Positions 42,852 through 52,983 of a DNA stretch of 64,000 nucleotides are shown piece after piece (position 1 is the first letter of the stretch; every line of letters starts with the position of its first letter). Source of the DNA: Panacagrimonas sp963975245 (GTDB lineage: Bacteria; Pseudomonadota; Gammaproteobacteria; Nevskiales; Nevskiaceae); NCBI GenBank assembly GCA_963975245.1, contig CAXBFJ010000001.1:496001-560000 (forward strand), given 5' to 3'. The notes under the pieces are model-generated. The model saw only the letters and a list, made by a program, of their open reading frames with translations. It ran no database searches and was not told the DNA's origin. The translations under genes were made by a program, and so were the position numbers.

Positions 42852-43823
42852 TCAAGCCAAGCGCTGGACGGTGAATCGAGCCAGGCTCTGCAATGAATCC
42901 CGGTACGGCGACGCTTCCAGGCCTTGAATCGCCGTAATTGCTCGCTCCGCGTGCTGCTCGGCGAGCGCGCGAGTGTAGGGGATCGCCCCTGTGCGTTCAA
43001 CGATGGAGCGAATCTGCTCCAGCTCCGGCGTCTGACCCTCGCCGATGGCACGGCGGATCAGTAACGCGTCTTCCGGTTTGCCGTGACGCATGGCGTAGAT
43101 CAGCGGGAGCGTGGGCTTGCCTTCTGCCAGATCATTGCCGATGGCCTTGCCGCTGACCTCCGGGTCGGCGTCGTAATCCAGCACGTCGTCAATCAGCTGA
43201 TAGCACATGCCCAGCGCGTGACCATACGTGGCCATGGCCTGCCGCTTGGCCTGATCAACCCCGGCTGCAATGGCGCCAATCTCGGCTGCGGCGCGAAACA
43301 GGACTGCAGTCTTGAGTTCGATCACCCGGTTGTAGCGCGTCTCGTCGACTTCCGGATCGCCCTGGTTCATCAATTGAAGGACTTCGCCTTCGGCTACGGC
43401 ATTGGTGGTGTCGGCCATGACACTCATGACATCAGGCAGGCCGGCCTCAACCATCATCTGGAAGCTGCGCGAGTAGAGAAAATCGCCTGACAGCACTGCA
43501 CCGGAATTACCCCAGACGGCATTGGCAGTCTGCTTGCCCCGACGCAGGTCGGAGTGGTCCACCACGTCGTCATGCAGCAGGGTCGCGGTATGGATGAATT
43601 CGATAACCGCTGCCAGCAATTGCGGGGTGACCGTCTGGGTATTGCCCAGGGCGCGGGTCGATAGCAGGACAAGGGCCGGCCGTAGCCGCTTGCCGCCGGC
43701 CGTTATAAGGTGATTGCCGATCTCATTGATCAGCACCACCTCTGAAGAGAGGCGGGCGCGGATCACGTCATCTACCCCCGACATATCGTCAGAAATAGGG
43801 GAAAGTAGGGTCTTGAGGTCCAT
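42852..43823 (-). CDS. ispB: Octaprenyl diphosphate synthase
   Basis: A 323-aa trans-isoprenyl diphosphate synthase making the side chain of ubiquinone. First Asp-rich motif HDDVVDHSDLRRG, second DDVLDYDADPEVSGK. GGKRLRPALVLL is the substrate-binding start. It is divergent from rplU, the usual arrangement in gammaproteobacteria. The chain length (octa- or nonaprenyl) cannot be told. Confidence 0.95.
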   Translation of the reverse strand: MDLKTLLSPISDDMSGVDDVIRARLSSEVVLINEIGNHLITAGGKRLRPALVLLSTRALGNTQTVTPQLLAAVIEFIHTATLLHDDVVDHSDLRRGKQTANAVWGNSGAVLSGDFLYSRSFQMMVEAGLPDVMSVMADTTNAVAEGEVLQLMNQGDPEVDETRYNRVIELKTAVLFRAAAEIGAIAAGVDQAKRQAMATYGHALGMCYQLIDDVLDYDADPEVSGKAIGNDLAEGKPTLPLIYAMRHGKPEDALLIRRAIGEGQTPELEQIRSIVERTGAIPYTRALAEQHAERAITAIQGLEASPYRDSLQSLARFTVQRLA

Positions 43824-43915
43824 ATGGGGCGCAAATTTGAGCGCGCGATGCTAGGCGGCGGTCGCCTGCAGGTCAATTCGGAGAAAACTCAGACACAAGA
43901 TATTGTGATTTTTCA

Positions 43916-43944
43916 TTGACCTTATCTGCTGATCCTCCTAAACT
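43916..43944 (+). promoter_or_regulatory. Sigma-70 promoter of rplU
   Basis: -35 TTGACC (43916-43921) and -10 TAAACT (43939-43944) with a 17-nt spacer. It lies about 60 nt before the rplU start, between the divergent ispB and rplU genes. Confidence 0.65.
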
Positions 43945-44004
43945 TCGCGACCTTTTTTAAGCCGGGCCAAGCACTTGTCCGGGACCTTGCGGGAGCAAAA
44001 AACG

Positions 44005-44316
44005 ATGTATGCCGTAATCAAGACCGGTGGCAAGCAGTACCGCGTTGCCGACGGAGAAACCCTGAAAATCGAGACCCTGGCCGGTGAAGTTGGCAGCACC
44101 GTGGCTTTTGAGGAAATTCTGCTGATTGGCGGCGGAGACTCCATCAAGGTGGGTTCGCCCACAGTGGAAGGTTGCTCTGTGAAGGGCGAGATCATTGCCC
44201 ACGGCCGTGGCGACAAGATCCGCATCGTCAAGCATCGTCGCCGCAAGCACTATCACAAGGAGCAGGGCCATCGGCAGAACTTCACGCAAGTGAAGATCAC
44301 CGAAATCGTCGCCTGA
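44005..44316 (+). CDS. rplU: Ribosomal protein bL21
   Basis: A 103-aa protein of the 50S subunit starting MYAVIKTGGKQYRV, which is the diagnostic L21 N-terminus. ATG 44005 has GGGAG upstream; an in-frame ATG-less extension upstream is not needed. Followed by rpmA 27 nt later. Confidence 0.98.
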   Translation: MYAVIKTGGKQYRVADGETLKIETLAGEVGSTVAFEEILLIGGGDSIKVGSPTVEGCSVKGEIIAHGRGDKIRIVKHRRRKHYHKEQGHRQNFTQVKITEIVA

Positions 44317-44343
44317 TCCAGTTCGAATCGGAGTTAATTAGAA

Positions 44344-44601
44344 ATGGCACATAAGAAAGCAGGCGGCTCGACCCGTAACGGTCGCGACTCGCAATCCAAG
44401 CGCCTCGGCGTGAAGCGTTTCGGCGGTGAAGCGGTTATCGCTGGCAACATCATCATTCGCCAGCGCGGCACCCACTATCACGCAGGCGAAAACGTCGGCC
44501 TTGGCAAAGACCACACCGTGTTTGCGCTGGTTGACGGCAAAGTGCAGTTCAAGACCCGTGGCCCCAAGAATCGCATGCATGTTGACGTGATTCCGGCCTG
44601 A
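44344..44601 (+). CDS. rpmA: Ribosomal protein bL27
   Basis: An 85-aa 50S protein starting MAHKKAGGSTRNGRDSQSKRLGVK, standard L27 with its N-terminal tail reaching the peptidyl-transferase centre. No N-terminal extension needing cleavage is present. In operon with rplU and followed by a terminator hairpin. Confidence 0.98.
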   Translation: MAHKKAGGSTRNGRDSQSKRLGVKRFGGEAVIAGNIIIRQRGTHYHAGENVGLGKDHTVFALVDGKVQFKTRGPKNRMHVDVIPA

Positions 44602-44627
44602 GCGTCGCAATAGAACAGTATCTTGAG

Positions 44628-44651
44628 AAGGCCCCGGAAGGGGCCTTTTTT
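44628..44651 (+). terminator. Intrinsic terminator after rpmA
   Basis: Perfect 8-bp stem AAGGCCCC / GGGGCCTT, 4-nt loop GGAA, followed by T-run. It separates rplU-rpmA from obgE, allowing partial readthrough. Confidence 0.85.
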
Positions 44652-44677
44652 AGTGGATCAACGGAAAGCCACGCAGT

Positions 44678-45778
44678 ATGAAATTTGTAGATGAAGCCAC
44701 AATCAGAGTTGAAGCCGGTGACGGCGGAAACGGCTGCGTGAGTTTCCGGCGCGAACGGGCGATCCCGTTTGGCGGACCGGACGGCGGTGATGGCGGTGAC
44801 GGCGGCAGTGTCTATGCTGTGGGCGATCGCAATCTGAATACGCTGGCGGACTTCCGCTTCAACCGCGTTTTCAAGGCCAAGCGTGGCGAGAACGGCACCG
44901 GCGCGAATTGTCGCGGGGCAGGTGGCCCGGACATCGAAGTGCGCATGCCGCTGGGTTCCATGATCTTTGACATGGCCACCGAAGAAAAAATTGGCGAACT
45001 CACCGAAGCCGATGCACGCATCAAGATTGCGCAGGGCGGCTTTCACGGTCTGGGCAATACACGATTCAAATCTTCGACCAATCGCACGCCGCGCCGCGCC
45101 TCTCCGGGCACACCCGGCGAGCAGCGCGAACTGCGTATCGAGCTGTCTCTGATGGCCGATGTGGGTCTGCTGGGGCTGCCCAATGCGGGCAAATCCACTT
45201 TGCTGGCGTCGGTGTCAGCGGCGCGGCCCAAGATTGCCGACTATCCGTTTACCACTTTGTACCCGCAGCCTGGTGTGGTTTCGCCGGGACCGCATCAAAG
45301 CTTTGTCATGGTGGATATTCCGGGTCTGATCGCGGGCGCGGCCGAAGGAGCGGGCTTGGGGATTCGCTTCCTCAAGCATCTGAGCCGCACCCGGCTATTG
45401 CTGCATCTGGTGGATGTGATGCCACCGGATGAGACGCCGCTTGCGCAGCAGATCACGACTATCGCCGACGAACTTGCGACCTACAGTTCGGATGCCATGA
45501 GTCGCGAGCGCTGGCTGGTCTTTAACAAGGCCGACTTGGTTGATCCCGCCAGGCTCGATGAAATGGTGGCCGCGACCCTGGCAGAACTGAACTGGCAGGG
45601 GCGCTGGTTTGTCATTTCAGCTGCAACGCGAGCCGGTTGCGATGTGTTGTGTGAACAGGCCATGCGCTGGATTGAGTCTCAGGCACCGCGCGAACGCGAT
45701 GCCGATATTGATGAAGATGTCGCCTCCGACAACTCCGATGCTGAGTCAGCAGGAGACCCGGCAGAGGATCAGGCGTGA
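44678..45778 (+). CDS. obgE: GTPase ObgE/CgtA
   Basis: A 366-aa ribosome-assembly GTPase. The Gly-rich Obg fold (GDGGNGCVSFRRE, GGDGGDGG) covers the first 158 residues. The G domain follows with GLPNAGKSTLL (G1) and VDIPGLIAGAAEGAGLG (G3), and an acidic C-terminal tail. Its TGA overlaps the proB GTG start, so the two are coupled. Confidence 0.97.
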   Translation: MKFVDEATIRVEAGDGGNGCVSFRRERAIPFGGPDGGDGGDGGSVYAVGDRNLNTLADFRFNRVFKAKRGENGTGANCRGAGGPDIEVRMPLGSMIFDMATEEKIGELTEADARIKIAQGGFHGLGNTRFKSSTNRTPRRASPGTPGEQRELRIELSLMADVGLLGLPNAGKSTLLASVSAARPKIADYPFTTLYPQPGVVSPGPHQSFVMVDIPGLIAGAAEGAGLGIRFLKHLSRTRLLLHLVDVMPPDETPLAQQITTIADELATYSSDAMSRERWLVFNKADLVDPARLDEMVAATLAELNWQGRWFVISAATRAGCDVLCEQAMRWIESQAPRERDADIDEDVASDNSDAESAGDPAEDQA

Positions 45779-46896
45779 ATCGCGAGAACGTAACGCAGAC
45801 CCGGCGCTGGGTCGTAAAGATCGGAAGCTCTCTGCTGACGGACAGCGGGCAGGGGCTGGACCATGCTGCGATTGCCCAGTGGTGCGAGCAGCTCGCCGCG
45901 CTGCGTAGCGAAGGCCGGCAGATCACGCTGGTGTCATCCGGCGCGGTGGCCGAAGGCATGGCGCGACTGGGTTTGCGCAAGCGCCCGGCCGTATTGCATG
46001 AATTGCAGGCGGTTGCGGCTGTTGGACAGATGGGCCTGGTCCGTGCCTGGGAGCTGGGTTTCGAGAAATACGGCATTCGAGCGGCGCAAGTGCTGTTGAC
46101 CCATGAAGATGTGGCCGATCGCGGCCGTTATCTCAATGCACGTGCAACGCTTAATACGCTGCTCGATTTCGGCGCGGTTCCGGTGGTCAACGAGAATGAC
46201 ACCGTGTCGACGGACGAGATTCGCCTAGGCGACAACGATACGCTGGGCGCGCTGACCGCGAACCTGATTGAAGCGGACCTGATGGTGATCCTGACCGATC
46301 AGGATGGTCTCTTCGACCGTGACCCGCGTGTGCATCAGGACGCCCAGCTGGTATCTGAAATTGCGCTGTCAGCGCCGCAGCTTTCGACCATGGCTGGTGA
46401 CAGCAAGAGCGAGCTTGGACGCGGCGGCATGCGTACCAAGTTGTCTGCGGCGCGCATCGCGGCGCGCTCCGGCGCGGCAACCATCATCGCCTACGGCAAA
46501 GCCGAGCGTGTTCTCAGTCGTTTGTCTGCTGGCGAGTCGCTTGGCACCTTGCTCAAGCCCGATGCGAGTGCGATGACGGCGCGCAAGCGCTGGATCGCAG
46601 GCCAGTTGCAGGTTCGGGGCCGCATCCTGATTGATGCCGGTGCGGCTGATGTGCTGTCAAAGGGTGGAAAAAGCCTGTTGCCGGTCGGCGCAACCGGCGT
46701 TGAGGGCAATTTCGGCGCGGGCGACCTCGTGAGCTGTATCGCGCCCGGCGGCCGTGAGGTTGCGCGCGGCCTGTCGAATTACTCGGCGGTTGAGGCGCTA
46801 CGCATTCTCGGTGCGCGGCGAAGCGAGATTGTTGAACGACTGGGCCATGCGGGCGAAGAAGAACTCATCCACTGCGACAACCTGACCCTGGTCTGA
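45775..46896 (+). CDS. proB: Glutamate 5-kinase
   Basis: A 373-aa enzyme for the first step of proline synthesis. The amino-acid kinase domain begins WVVKIGSSLLTDSG and contains NENDTVSTDEI. A C-terminal PUA domain is present (~280-360). GTG start overlaps obgE by 4 nt (GTGA). Confidence 0.96.
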   Translation: MNRENVTQTRRWVVKIGSSLLTDSGQGLDHAAIAQWCEQLAALRSEGRQITLVSSGAVAEGMARLGLRKRPAVLHELQAVAAVGQMGLVRAWELGFEKYGIRAAQVLLTHEDVADRGRYLNARATLNTLLDFGAVPVVNENDTVSTDEIRLGDNDTLGALTANLIEADLMVILTDQDGLFDRDPRVHQDAQLVSEIALSAPQLSTMAGDSKSELGRGGMRTKLSAARIAARSGAATIIAYGKAERVLSRLSAGESLGTLLKPDASAMTARKRWIAGQLQVRGRILIDAGAADVLSKGGKSLLPVGATGVEGNFGAGDLVSCIAPGGREVARGLSNYSAVEALRILGARRSEIVERLGHAGEEELIHCDNLTLV

Positions 46897-46942
46897 GCGG
46901 CAATGCCGGGGCAGGGCGTCGGGCCGCGCGTCATGCGCAAGG

Positions 46943-46971
46943 CAAAAAAAACGCGAACCCGAAGGCTCGCG
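46943..46971 (-). terminator. Intrinsic terminator of rpsT
   Basis: On the minus strand CGCGAGCC pairs with GGTTCGCG across a short loop, then a run of seven or more T. It lies in the 118-nt gap between the convergent proB and rpsT. Confidence 0.8.
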
Positions 46972-47014
46972 CTTATTCCTACAGCAAAGTAGGCGTCAAT
47001 ACTCGATACGAGAT

Positions 47015-47278
47015 TTACGCCAGCGCGTTGATACGCGCATTCAGGCGGCTCTTGTGACGGGCTGCCTTGTTCTTGTGGATCATGCCGCGATTGGCGTGAC
47101 GGTCCAGGACCGGAACCATCTCGGCGTAAGCGGCCTGTGCTGCTGCCTTGTCGCTGGCTTCAACAGCCTTGACGACCTTCTTGATGGTGGTGCGGATCAT
47201 CGAACGCTGACCTGCGTTACGGGCGCGCGATTTTACGGCCTGACGGGCGCGCTTACGGGCGCTGAGGGTATTAGCCAA
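47015..47278 (-). CDS. rpsT: Ribosomal protein bS20
   Basis: An 87-aa 30S protein. The mature N-terminus ANTLSARKRARQAVKSRARNAGQ fixes the start at TTG 47278, with AGGAG 8 nt upstream. A non-ATG start is also used by E. coli rpsT, where it is tied to autoregulation. Divergent from murJ. Confidence 0.95.
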   Translation of the reverse strand: MANTLSARKRARQAVKSRARNAGQRSMIRTTIKKVVKAVEASDKAAAQAAYAEMVPVLDRHANRGMIHKNKAARHKSRLNARINALA

Positions 47279-47455
47279 AACTAGAACTCCTGCGAAACAA
47301 AACTTTGGAAAGAAAGAAATTTCTCTGTTGGATTCTTGCCGACGCCCTGAATGTGGTCTGGGCACTGACAAAAAAATAGCGCGGTAGTATTGTGGCGCGC
47401 CCTTGCCTTGTCAACGCTCGCGGCGGTTCTTGCCCTCCAGCCGCATCCTGATCCC

Positions 47456-49018
47456 ATGTCCACAAATCGCCTACTGAAATCGACCGGGATCGTGGGTCTG
47501 ATGACCCTGCTGTCACGAATCCTCGGATTCGTCCGGGACATCCTGTTTGCTGCGGTTTTTGGTGCGGGTCCCGCGATGGACGTCTTCCTTCTGGCGCTCA
47601 AGATACCCAATTTTGGGCGCAGGGTATTTGCCGAGGGCGCACTGTCGCAGGCCTTTGTGCCGGTGTTCACCGAGGTGAAGTCGGCAGGTGACCCGGCGGA
47701 AGTTCGCAAGCTGTTTGATGTGGTGGCGGGCACGCTCGGCGGCGTTCTGGCGCTGATCACGCTCGTGGGATGCCTCGCCGCACCCTTTCTGGTGTGGATA
47801 TTTGCGCCGGGAATCGCGACAGACCCGGACCGTCACGCGCTGGCAACGGAACTGCTGCGCTGGACCTTTCCCTACCTGATGCTGATCTCGCTGACGGCGC
47901 TGGCCGGCGGCGTGCTCAACACATACGGACGCTTTGCGGTGCCGGCGGCAACGCCGGTGATCCTCAATCTGTGTCTGATTGGCGCAGTTTTCATAGACGG
48001 CGAATCGGTGCATGTGCTGGCCATTGCGGTCTTCGTGGCAGGTATCGCCCAGCTGGCGTTCCAGTTGCCCTGGCTGGGCCGAATCGGCCTGTGGCCACGG
48101 CCGCGATGGGGTGGGTCCGACCTGCGGGTGCGCAAGATCGTCCGCCTGATGGGGCCAATTGTGTTCGGCTCCTCGGTGGCGCAGATCAGCTTGCTGCTGG
48201 ATACCGTCATTGCCTCGCTGCTGTTTGCCGGCAGCCTGAGCTGGTTGTACTACGCCGACCGGCTGATGGAATTTCCGCTGGGCATCTTCTCCATCGCGCT
48301 GGCCACGGTCATCCTGCCAAGTCTGTCGGCCGAGCATGTGGCCAAGTCGGCAGAACGCTTCAGCGCGACCCTGGACTGGGCCCTGCGCCTCCTGATCTTG
48401 ATTGGCGTACCAGCCACGGCGGGTCTGATCCTGCTGGCCGGGCCGCTGGTCAGCACCTTGTTCCAGCACGGCGAATTTGGCCTGCGTGATCTGGATATGA
48501 CGCGCTGGTCACTGATGGCCTACGCCTTCGCTTTCTTCGGCATTTCCAGTGTGAAAGTGCTGGTGCCAGCCTTTTATGCACGGCAGGAGACCTCTATCCC
48601 GGTGCGCTACGCGGTGATTGCATTGCTCAGCGGCATGGGCATCAGCATCGTCATTGTCGGCGTCAGTGTGCTGATGGAGTGGTCCGCGCCGCATGTGGGG
48701 CTGGCCTGCGCGACTTCGGCCAGTTCTCTGCTCAACGGCACCCTGCTGTACCGGCGGCTTCGGCGGGACGGCATTTATAGGCCGGGAGCGGAGTGGGGCG
48801 CATATCTGCTCAAGATCGGTCTGGCCCTGATGGTGATGGTGGCTCTGGTCTGGTATCTCGCAGGTTCCATTCAGAGCTGGAGCGATGCTGTTCTGAGTGA
48901 ACGGGTCTGGCGTCTGGCGGGCATCGTTCTGAGCGCTGCAGCGAGTTATTTCGGCGTTCTCTGGCTGCTGGGCGTGCGTCCAAGACAGTTCCGACTGGCG
49001 CAGGTCATCAAGCCTTGA
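47456..49018 (+). CDS. murJ: Lipid II flippase
   Basis: A 520-aa MOP-superfamily membrane protein with about 14 helices. Signature regions are GLMTLLSRILGFVRDILFAAVFG and ALKIPNFGRRVFAEGALSQAFVPVF. It moves lipid II across the inner membrane. ATG 47456 fixes the typical MSTNRLLKS start; an upstream open extension is not protein-like. Confidence 0.96.
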   Translation: MSTNRLLKSTGIVGLMTLLSRILGFVRDILFAAVFGAGPAMDVFLLALKIPNFGRRVFAEGALSQAFVPVFTEVKSAGDPAEVRKLFDVVAGTLGGVLALITLVGCLAAPFLVWIFAPGIATDPDRHALATELLRWTFPYLMLISLTALAGGVLNTYGRFAVPAATPVILNLCLIGAVFIDGESVHVLAIAVFVAGIAQLAFQLPWLGRIGLWPRPRWGGSDLRVRKIVRLMGPIVFGSSVAQISLLLDTVIASLLFAGSLSWLYYADRLMEFPLGIFSIALATVILPSLSAEHVAKSAERFSATLDWALRLLILIGVPATAGLILLAGPLVSTLFQHGEFGLRDLDMTRWSLMAYAFAFFGISSVKVLVPAFYARQETSIPVRYAVIALLSGMGISIVIVGVSVLMEWSAPHVGLACATSASSLLNGTLLYRRLRRDGIYRPGAEWGAYLLKIGLALMVMVALVWYLAGSIQSWSDAVLSERVWRLAGIVLSAAASYFGVLWLLGVRPRQFRLAQVIKP

Positions 49019-49138
49019 AGCAAGAACGCAGCTTGCGCGCTCTATTCGGGGCCAGATTGATGTGTTGAAGCGGCCAGAAGCCGCTGCGCGAGCCCAATTG
49101 GCACCGGGCCGGGCCGGGCGGCCAGATATACTGTGCGG

Positions 49139-50083
49139 ATGACTGAGCGGCACCCTTCCATCGAACTCATTCGCGGCTTGCACAATGTGCCGCCGCAGGA
49201 CGCTGGTTGTGCCCTGACCATGGGCAAATTCGATGGCGTGCATCTGGGTCATCAGGCGCTGCTGGCCAAGACGCGGGCGGCAGCTGACGCACTGGGCTTG
49301 CCGGCAACGGTATTGAGTTTTGACCCCTCGCCACGTGAGTTTTTCAAGCCCGACGCACCGGTGCGCCGCATCAGCACTTTGCGCGACAAGCTCGGCGCAC
49401 TGGAAAGCTTTGGCGTCGATCGCCTGGTGCTGGCGCGATTCAGTCATGCGCTGGCAGATACTTCTCCGGAAGATTTTGTTGAACAGATTCTGGTCGCCCG
49501 GCTCGGCGTCAAGGCGATCATCGTGGGTGATGATCTTCGCTTCGGGCGCAACCGTGCGGGTGACTACAACTACCTGCAACAGTGCGGCCAGCGCATGGGT
49601 TTCGATGTCTACAGTGTGGGCACCGTCGATGTCGGCGGCGAACGCTGCAGTTCCAGTGCCGTGCGTGATTCGCTTGCCGATTGTGATTTTGATCGCGCCC
49701 AGAAATTACTCGGCCGGCCCTATGCGGTCAGCGGCCGGATTCGCAAAGGCCTGCAGCTGGGACGCAAGCTGGGCATGCCAACCGCCAACATTGCAATTGC
49801 CAAGCGTCTTGCCATTCCACTGGGCGTGTACGCGGTGACAGCTCGACTGGGCGAAAAGACCTGGCAAGGTGTTGCGAGTCTGGGCATCAGACCTACGCTG
49901 GGCCTGACGCAGTGCCTGCTCGAAACCTATTTGTTTGATGTGAACATTGATCTATACGGGCAGCTGCTGGAAGTGGAGTTCCACCATTTCCTGCGCGGCG
50001 AAATCCGCTTCGACGACATGGACGCACTGCGTGAGCAGATGCACCGCGACGCCGCGGACGCGCGCCAACTCCTGAACTCCTGA
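49139..50083 (+). CDS. ribF: Bifunctional riboflavin kinase / FAD synthetase
   Basis: A 314-aa enzyme making FMN and FAD. The N-terminal nucleotidyltransferase has TMGKFDGVHLGHQALL; the C-terminal kinase has GRKLGMPTANIA and GVASLGIRPTLG. It lies between murJ and ileS as in most gammaproteobacteria. The ATG at 49139 is two codons inside an upstream GTG. Confidence 0.96.
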   Translation: MTERHPSIELIRGLHNVPPQDAGCALTMGKFDGVHLGHQALLAKTRAAADALGLPATVLSFDPSPREFFKPDAPVRRISTLRDKLGALESFGVDRLVLARFSHALADTSPEDFVEQILVARLGVKAIIVGDDLRFGRNRAGDYNYLQQCGQRMGFDVYSVGTVDVGGERCSSSAVRDSLADCDFDRAQKLLGRPYAVSGRIRKGLQLGRKLGMPTANIAIAKRLAIPLGVYAVTARLGEKTWQGVASLGIRPTLGLTQCLLETYLFDVNIDLYGQLLEVEFHHFLRGEIRFDDMDALREQMHRDAADARQLLNS

Positions 50084-50108
50084 ACAGCGACATAAAACGA
50101 CCTCACTC

Positions 50109-52922
50109 GTGGACTACAAGCAAACACTCAATCTGCCGAAGACGGCCTTCCCGATGCAGGCCAATCTTGCCAAGCGAGAGCCGGAGTTTCTGGCCCGCTG
50201 GGAGTCGGAAAACCTCTACCAGAACATTCAGGACGCGACGCGGGGTGGGGAGCCCTACCGCTTTGTGGACGGACCGCCGTATGCCAACGGCGATATTCAT
50301 ATCGGGCATGCGGTCAACAAGGTGCTCAAGGACATCATCGTCAAGTCGCGTCGGCTGGACGGGCGTGACGCGCCGTTTGTTCCGGGCTGGGATTGCCACG
50401 GTCTGCCGATCGAGCTTCAGGTCGAAAAGAAATTCGGCAAGGTCGGACAGAAACTCAACGCGGCCGAGTTTCGCGCCAAGTGCCGTGAGTACGCACAACA
50501 ACAGATTGACCGCCAGCGCGCCGATTTCAAGCGACTCGGCGTGCTAGCGGATTGGGACCGGCCGTATCTGACCATGGACCCGCGCTTCGAGGCCGAGCAG
50601 TTACGCTGCCTGTCGCGCATCACCGAGCGTGGTCATGTTGTGCGCGGCTTCAAGCCGGTGCACTGGTGTCTGGATTGCGGCTCGTCGCTGGCCGAAGCCG
50701 AGGTTGAATACGAGAACAAGAAGTCCTTCCAGATCGACGTCCGCTTCAACAGCGCCGACGTCCAGGATCTGGCAAAGCGTTTCGGTGTAGCCGATGCCTC
50801 AGACGCGGCGTTTGTAATCTGGACCACAACGCCATGGACCTTGCCCGCCAATCAGGCGATCGCGGTCAATGCAAAGCTTGAGTATTCGCTGGTCAGGATG
50901 CAGCAGGCCGGCCTCGTGATTCTGGCAACAGACATGGTGGAAGGCGTTGCCAAGCGATGGGAAGACGAGGCGGAGATCCTTGCAACGATCCCGGGCGAGC
51001 AGCTCGAAAACGCGCGTGCCACGCATCCGTTTGCAGGCCGTGAGGTGCCGGTAATCTGCGGCGATCACGTATCGCTTGAAGCGGGTACAGGTCTGGTACA
51101 TACCGCCCCGGCGCACGGTGCAGACGACTACAGCGTTGGCCAGCGCTACAAGCTGCCGGTGGATAACCCCGTGATGTCGTCGGGCGTCTTTGCCGAAGGC
51201 ACGCCGCTGGTCGCTGGGCAGCATGTGCGCAAGGCAGACGAGATTGTTCTGGCCGGCCTTGAAGAGCGCGGCGCATTGGTTCGACGCGCGTCCATGACGC
51301 ACAGCTTTCCGCATTGCTGGCGACACAAGTCACCCCTGATCTTCCGCGCCACACCGCAGTGGTTCGTCTCCATGGATGAAAAGGGTCTGCGCACGCAGGC
51401 GCTCAAGTCGATCTCCGAAACCCAGTGGATTCCGGAGTGGGGCGAAGCACGAATCCGCGAGATGGTGGCGGGCCGTCCGGACTGGTGCATTTCACGCCAG
51501 CGCACCTGGGGCGTGCCGATGGCGGTGTTCGTGCATCGTGAAGACCAGACCCTGCATCCGGATTCGGCCGCACTGTTGCTGCGAGTTGCTGACGCAGTGG
51601 AAGCCAATGGCCTGGAGGCCTGGTTTGGCTCGTCGCCCTCTGACTGGGGTGTGGACGAAACACAGTACGAGAGCTGCAAGGACACACTCGACGTCTGGTT
51701 TGATTCCGGTGTCGTTCACCAGTGCTCGTTCAAGGCGCTGGAGCCGCAGCTGATTGAAAACGGCAATGCGCCGATGGGCGATCTTTATCTTGAAGGCTCG
51801 GATCAGCATCGCGGCTGGTTCCAGTCTTCGCTGCTGACCAGCACGGCGATGCACGAGCGTGCGCCGTATCGCGCGGTGCTCACGCACGGCTTCACCGTGG
51901 ACGAGCAGGGCCGCAAGATGTCCAAGTCCATGGGCAATGTGGTGGCGCCGCAACAGGTCACCAAGACGCTCGGCGCAGACGTGCTGAGGTTGTGGGTCGC
52001 AGCCAGCGATTACTCCGGCGAGATTGCGGTGTCTGACAATCTGCTCAAGCGCATCGCTGATGCCTACCGTCGCATCCGCAATACCGCGCGCTTCCTGCTT
52101 GGCAATCTGGATGGTTTTGATCCGGCCACGGACATGGTTGGCATCGAGGATATGGTGGCCATTGATCGCTGGTCAGTGACGCAGGCCGACACCCTGCAGC
52201 AGTCACTGCGCAAGGCGTATCAGGAATGTGCCTTCCATGTGGTCTACCAGAAATTGCACAACTACTGCGTGGTGGATCTGGGCGGCGGCTATCTGGATAT
52301 TCTCAAGGACCGTCTCTACACCACGGGTGCCACGAGCCTGCCGCGACGATCTGCGCAGACTGCCATGTGGCACATTCTTGAAGCACTCGAGCGCTGGATT
52401 GCGCCGATACTTTCATTCACTGCCGACGAGATCTGGCAGCTCATGCCGGGCAAGGCGGGCAGCACGATCTTCGCGCAGCCCTGGCATCGCCTGCCGCAGA
52501 TCACCACGGTGGACAAGGTGAACTGGGCGCAGCTGATTGCGGTGCGCGAATCCGTGCGCAAAGTGCTGGAAGGTTTGCGTGGCGACGGCAAGATCGGTTC
52601 CGGTCTCAATGCGAAGCTGCATCTGTACGCTGAGGGCAGCACGCTGGACGCCCTGCAACTGCTGGGCGACGAACTGCGCTTCTGGTTCATCACCTCCGAG
52701 GCATCGGTTTCGTCGTTGGACCAGGCACCCGAAGCAGCGCAGAGTTTCAAGCTGGAAAGCGGCGACACACTGCGCGTGTTTGCAGAAGCCTCGGATGCCG
52801 AAAAATGCGCGCGCTGCTGGCATCAGCGGCCAGACGTCGGCACCAGCACGGAGCATCCGACCTTGTGTGGCCGTTGCGTAGTCAACGTGGCCGGTGACGG
52901 TGAAGAGCGGCGCTATGTCTAG
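50109..52922 (+). CDS. ileS: Isoleucyl-tRNA synthetase
   Basis: A 937-aa class Ia enzyme. HIGH appears as DGPPYANGDIHIGHAVNK, and KMSKS as GRKMSKSMGNVV. The editing domain is present, and the C-terminus has the zinc motif CARCWHQRP and CGRCVVNV. Start is GTG 50109. Long-form bacterial type. Confidence 0.98.
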   Translation: MDYKQTLNLPKTAFPMQANLAKREPEFLARWESENLYQNIQDATRGGEPYRFVDGPPYANGDIHIGHAVNKVLKDIIVKSRRLDGRDAPFVPGWDCHGLPIELQVEKKFGKVGQKLNAAEFRAKCREYAQQQIDRQRADFKRLGVLADWDRPYLTMDPRFEAEQLRCLSRITERGHVVRGFKPVHWCLDCGSSLAEAEVEYENKKSFQIDVRFNSADVQDLAKRFGVADASDAAFVIWTTTPWTLPANQAIAVNAKLEYSLVRMQQAGLVILATDMVEGVAKRWEDEAEILATIPGEQLENARATHPFAGREVPVICGDHVSLEAGTGLVHTAPAHGADDYSVGQRYKLPVDNPVMSSGVFAEGTPLVAGQHVRKADEIVLAGLEERGALVRRASMTHSFPHCWRHKSPLIFRATPQWFVSMDEKGLRTQALKSISETQWIPEWGEARIREMVAGRPDWCISRQRTWGVPMAVFVHREDQTLHPDSAALLLRVADAVEANGLEAWFGSSPSDWGVDETQYESCKDTLDVWFDSGVVHQCSFKALEPQLIENGNAPMGDLYLEGSDQHRGWFQSSLLTSTAMHERAPYRAVLTHGFTVDEQGRKMSKSMGNVVAPQQVTKTLGADVLRLWVAASDYSGEIAVSDNLLKRIADAYRRIRNTARFLLGNLDGFDPATDMVGIEDMVAIDRWSVTQADTLQQSLRKAYQECAFHVVYQKLHNYCVVDLGGGYLDILKDRLYTTGATSLPRRSAQTAMWHILEALERWIAPILSFTADEIWQLMPGKAGSTIFAQPWHRLPQITTVDKVNWAQLIAVRESVRKVLEGLRGDGKIGSGLNAKLHLYAEGSTLDALQLLGDELRFWFITSEASVSSLDQAPEAAQSFKLESGDTLRVFAEASDAEKCARCWHQRPDVGTSTEHPTLCGRCVVNVAGDGEERRYV

Positions 52923-52946
52923 GCTGCTTGCCTATCTTGAAGGTGT

Positions 52947-52983
52947 CCCCTTTCGTTTTTCGACGGGCTCAGGACGAAAGGGG
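52947..52983. repeat. REP-like palindrome
   Basis: CCCCTTTCGT (52947-52956) and ACGAAAGGGG (52974-52983) are perfect inverted repeats around TTTTCGACGGGCTCAGG. The TTCGAC-GGGCTCAGGACGAA core is a common dispersed palindrome in many bacterial genomes. It is in the 281-bp gap between ileS and lspA, which otherwise shows nothing. Confidence 0.65.
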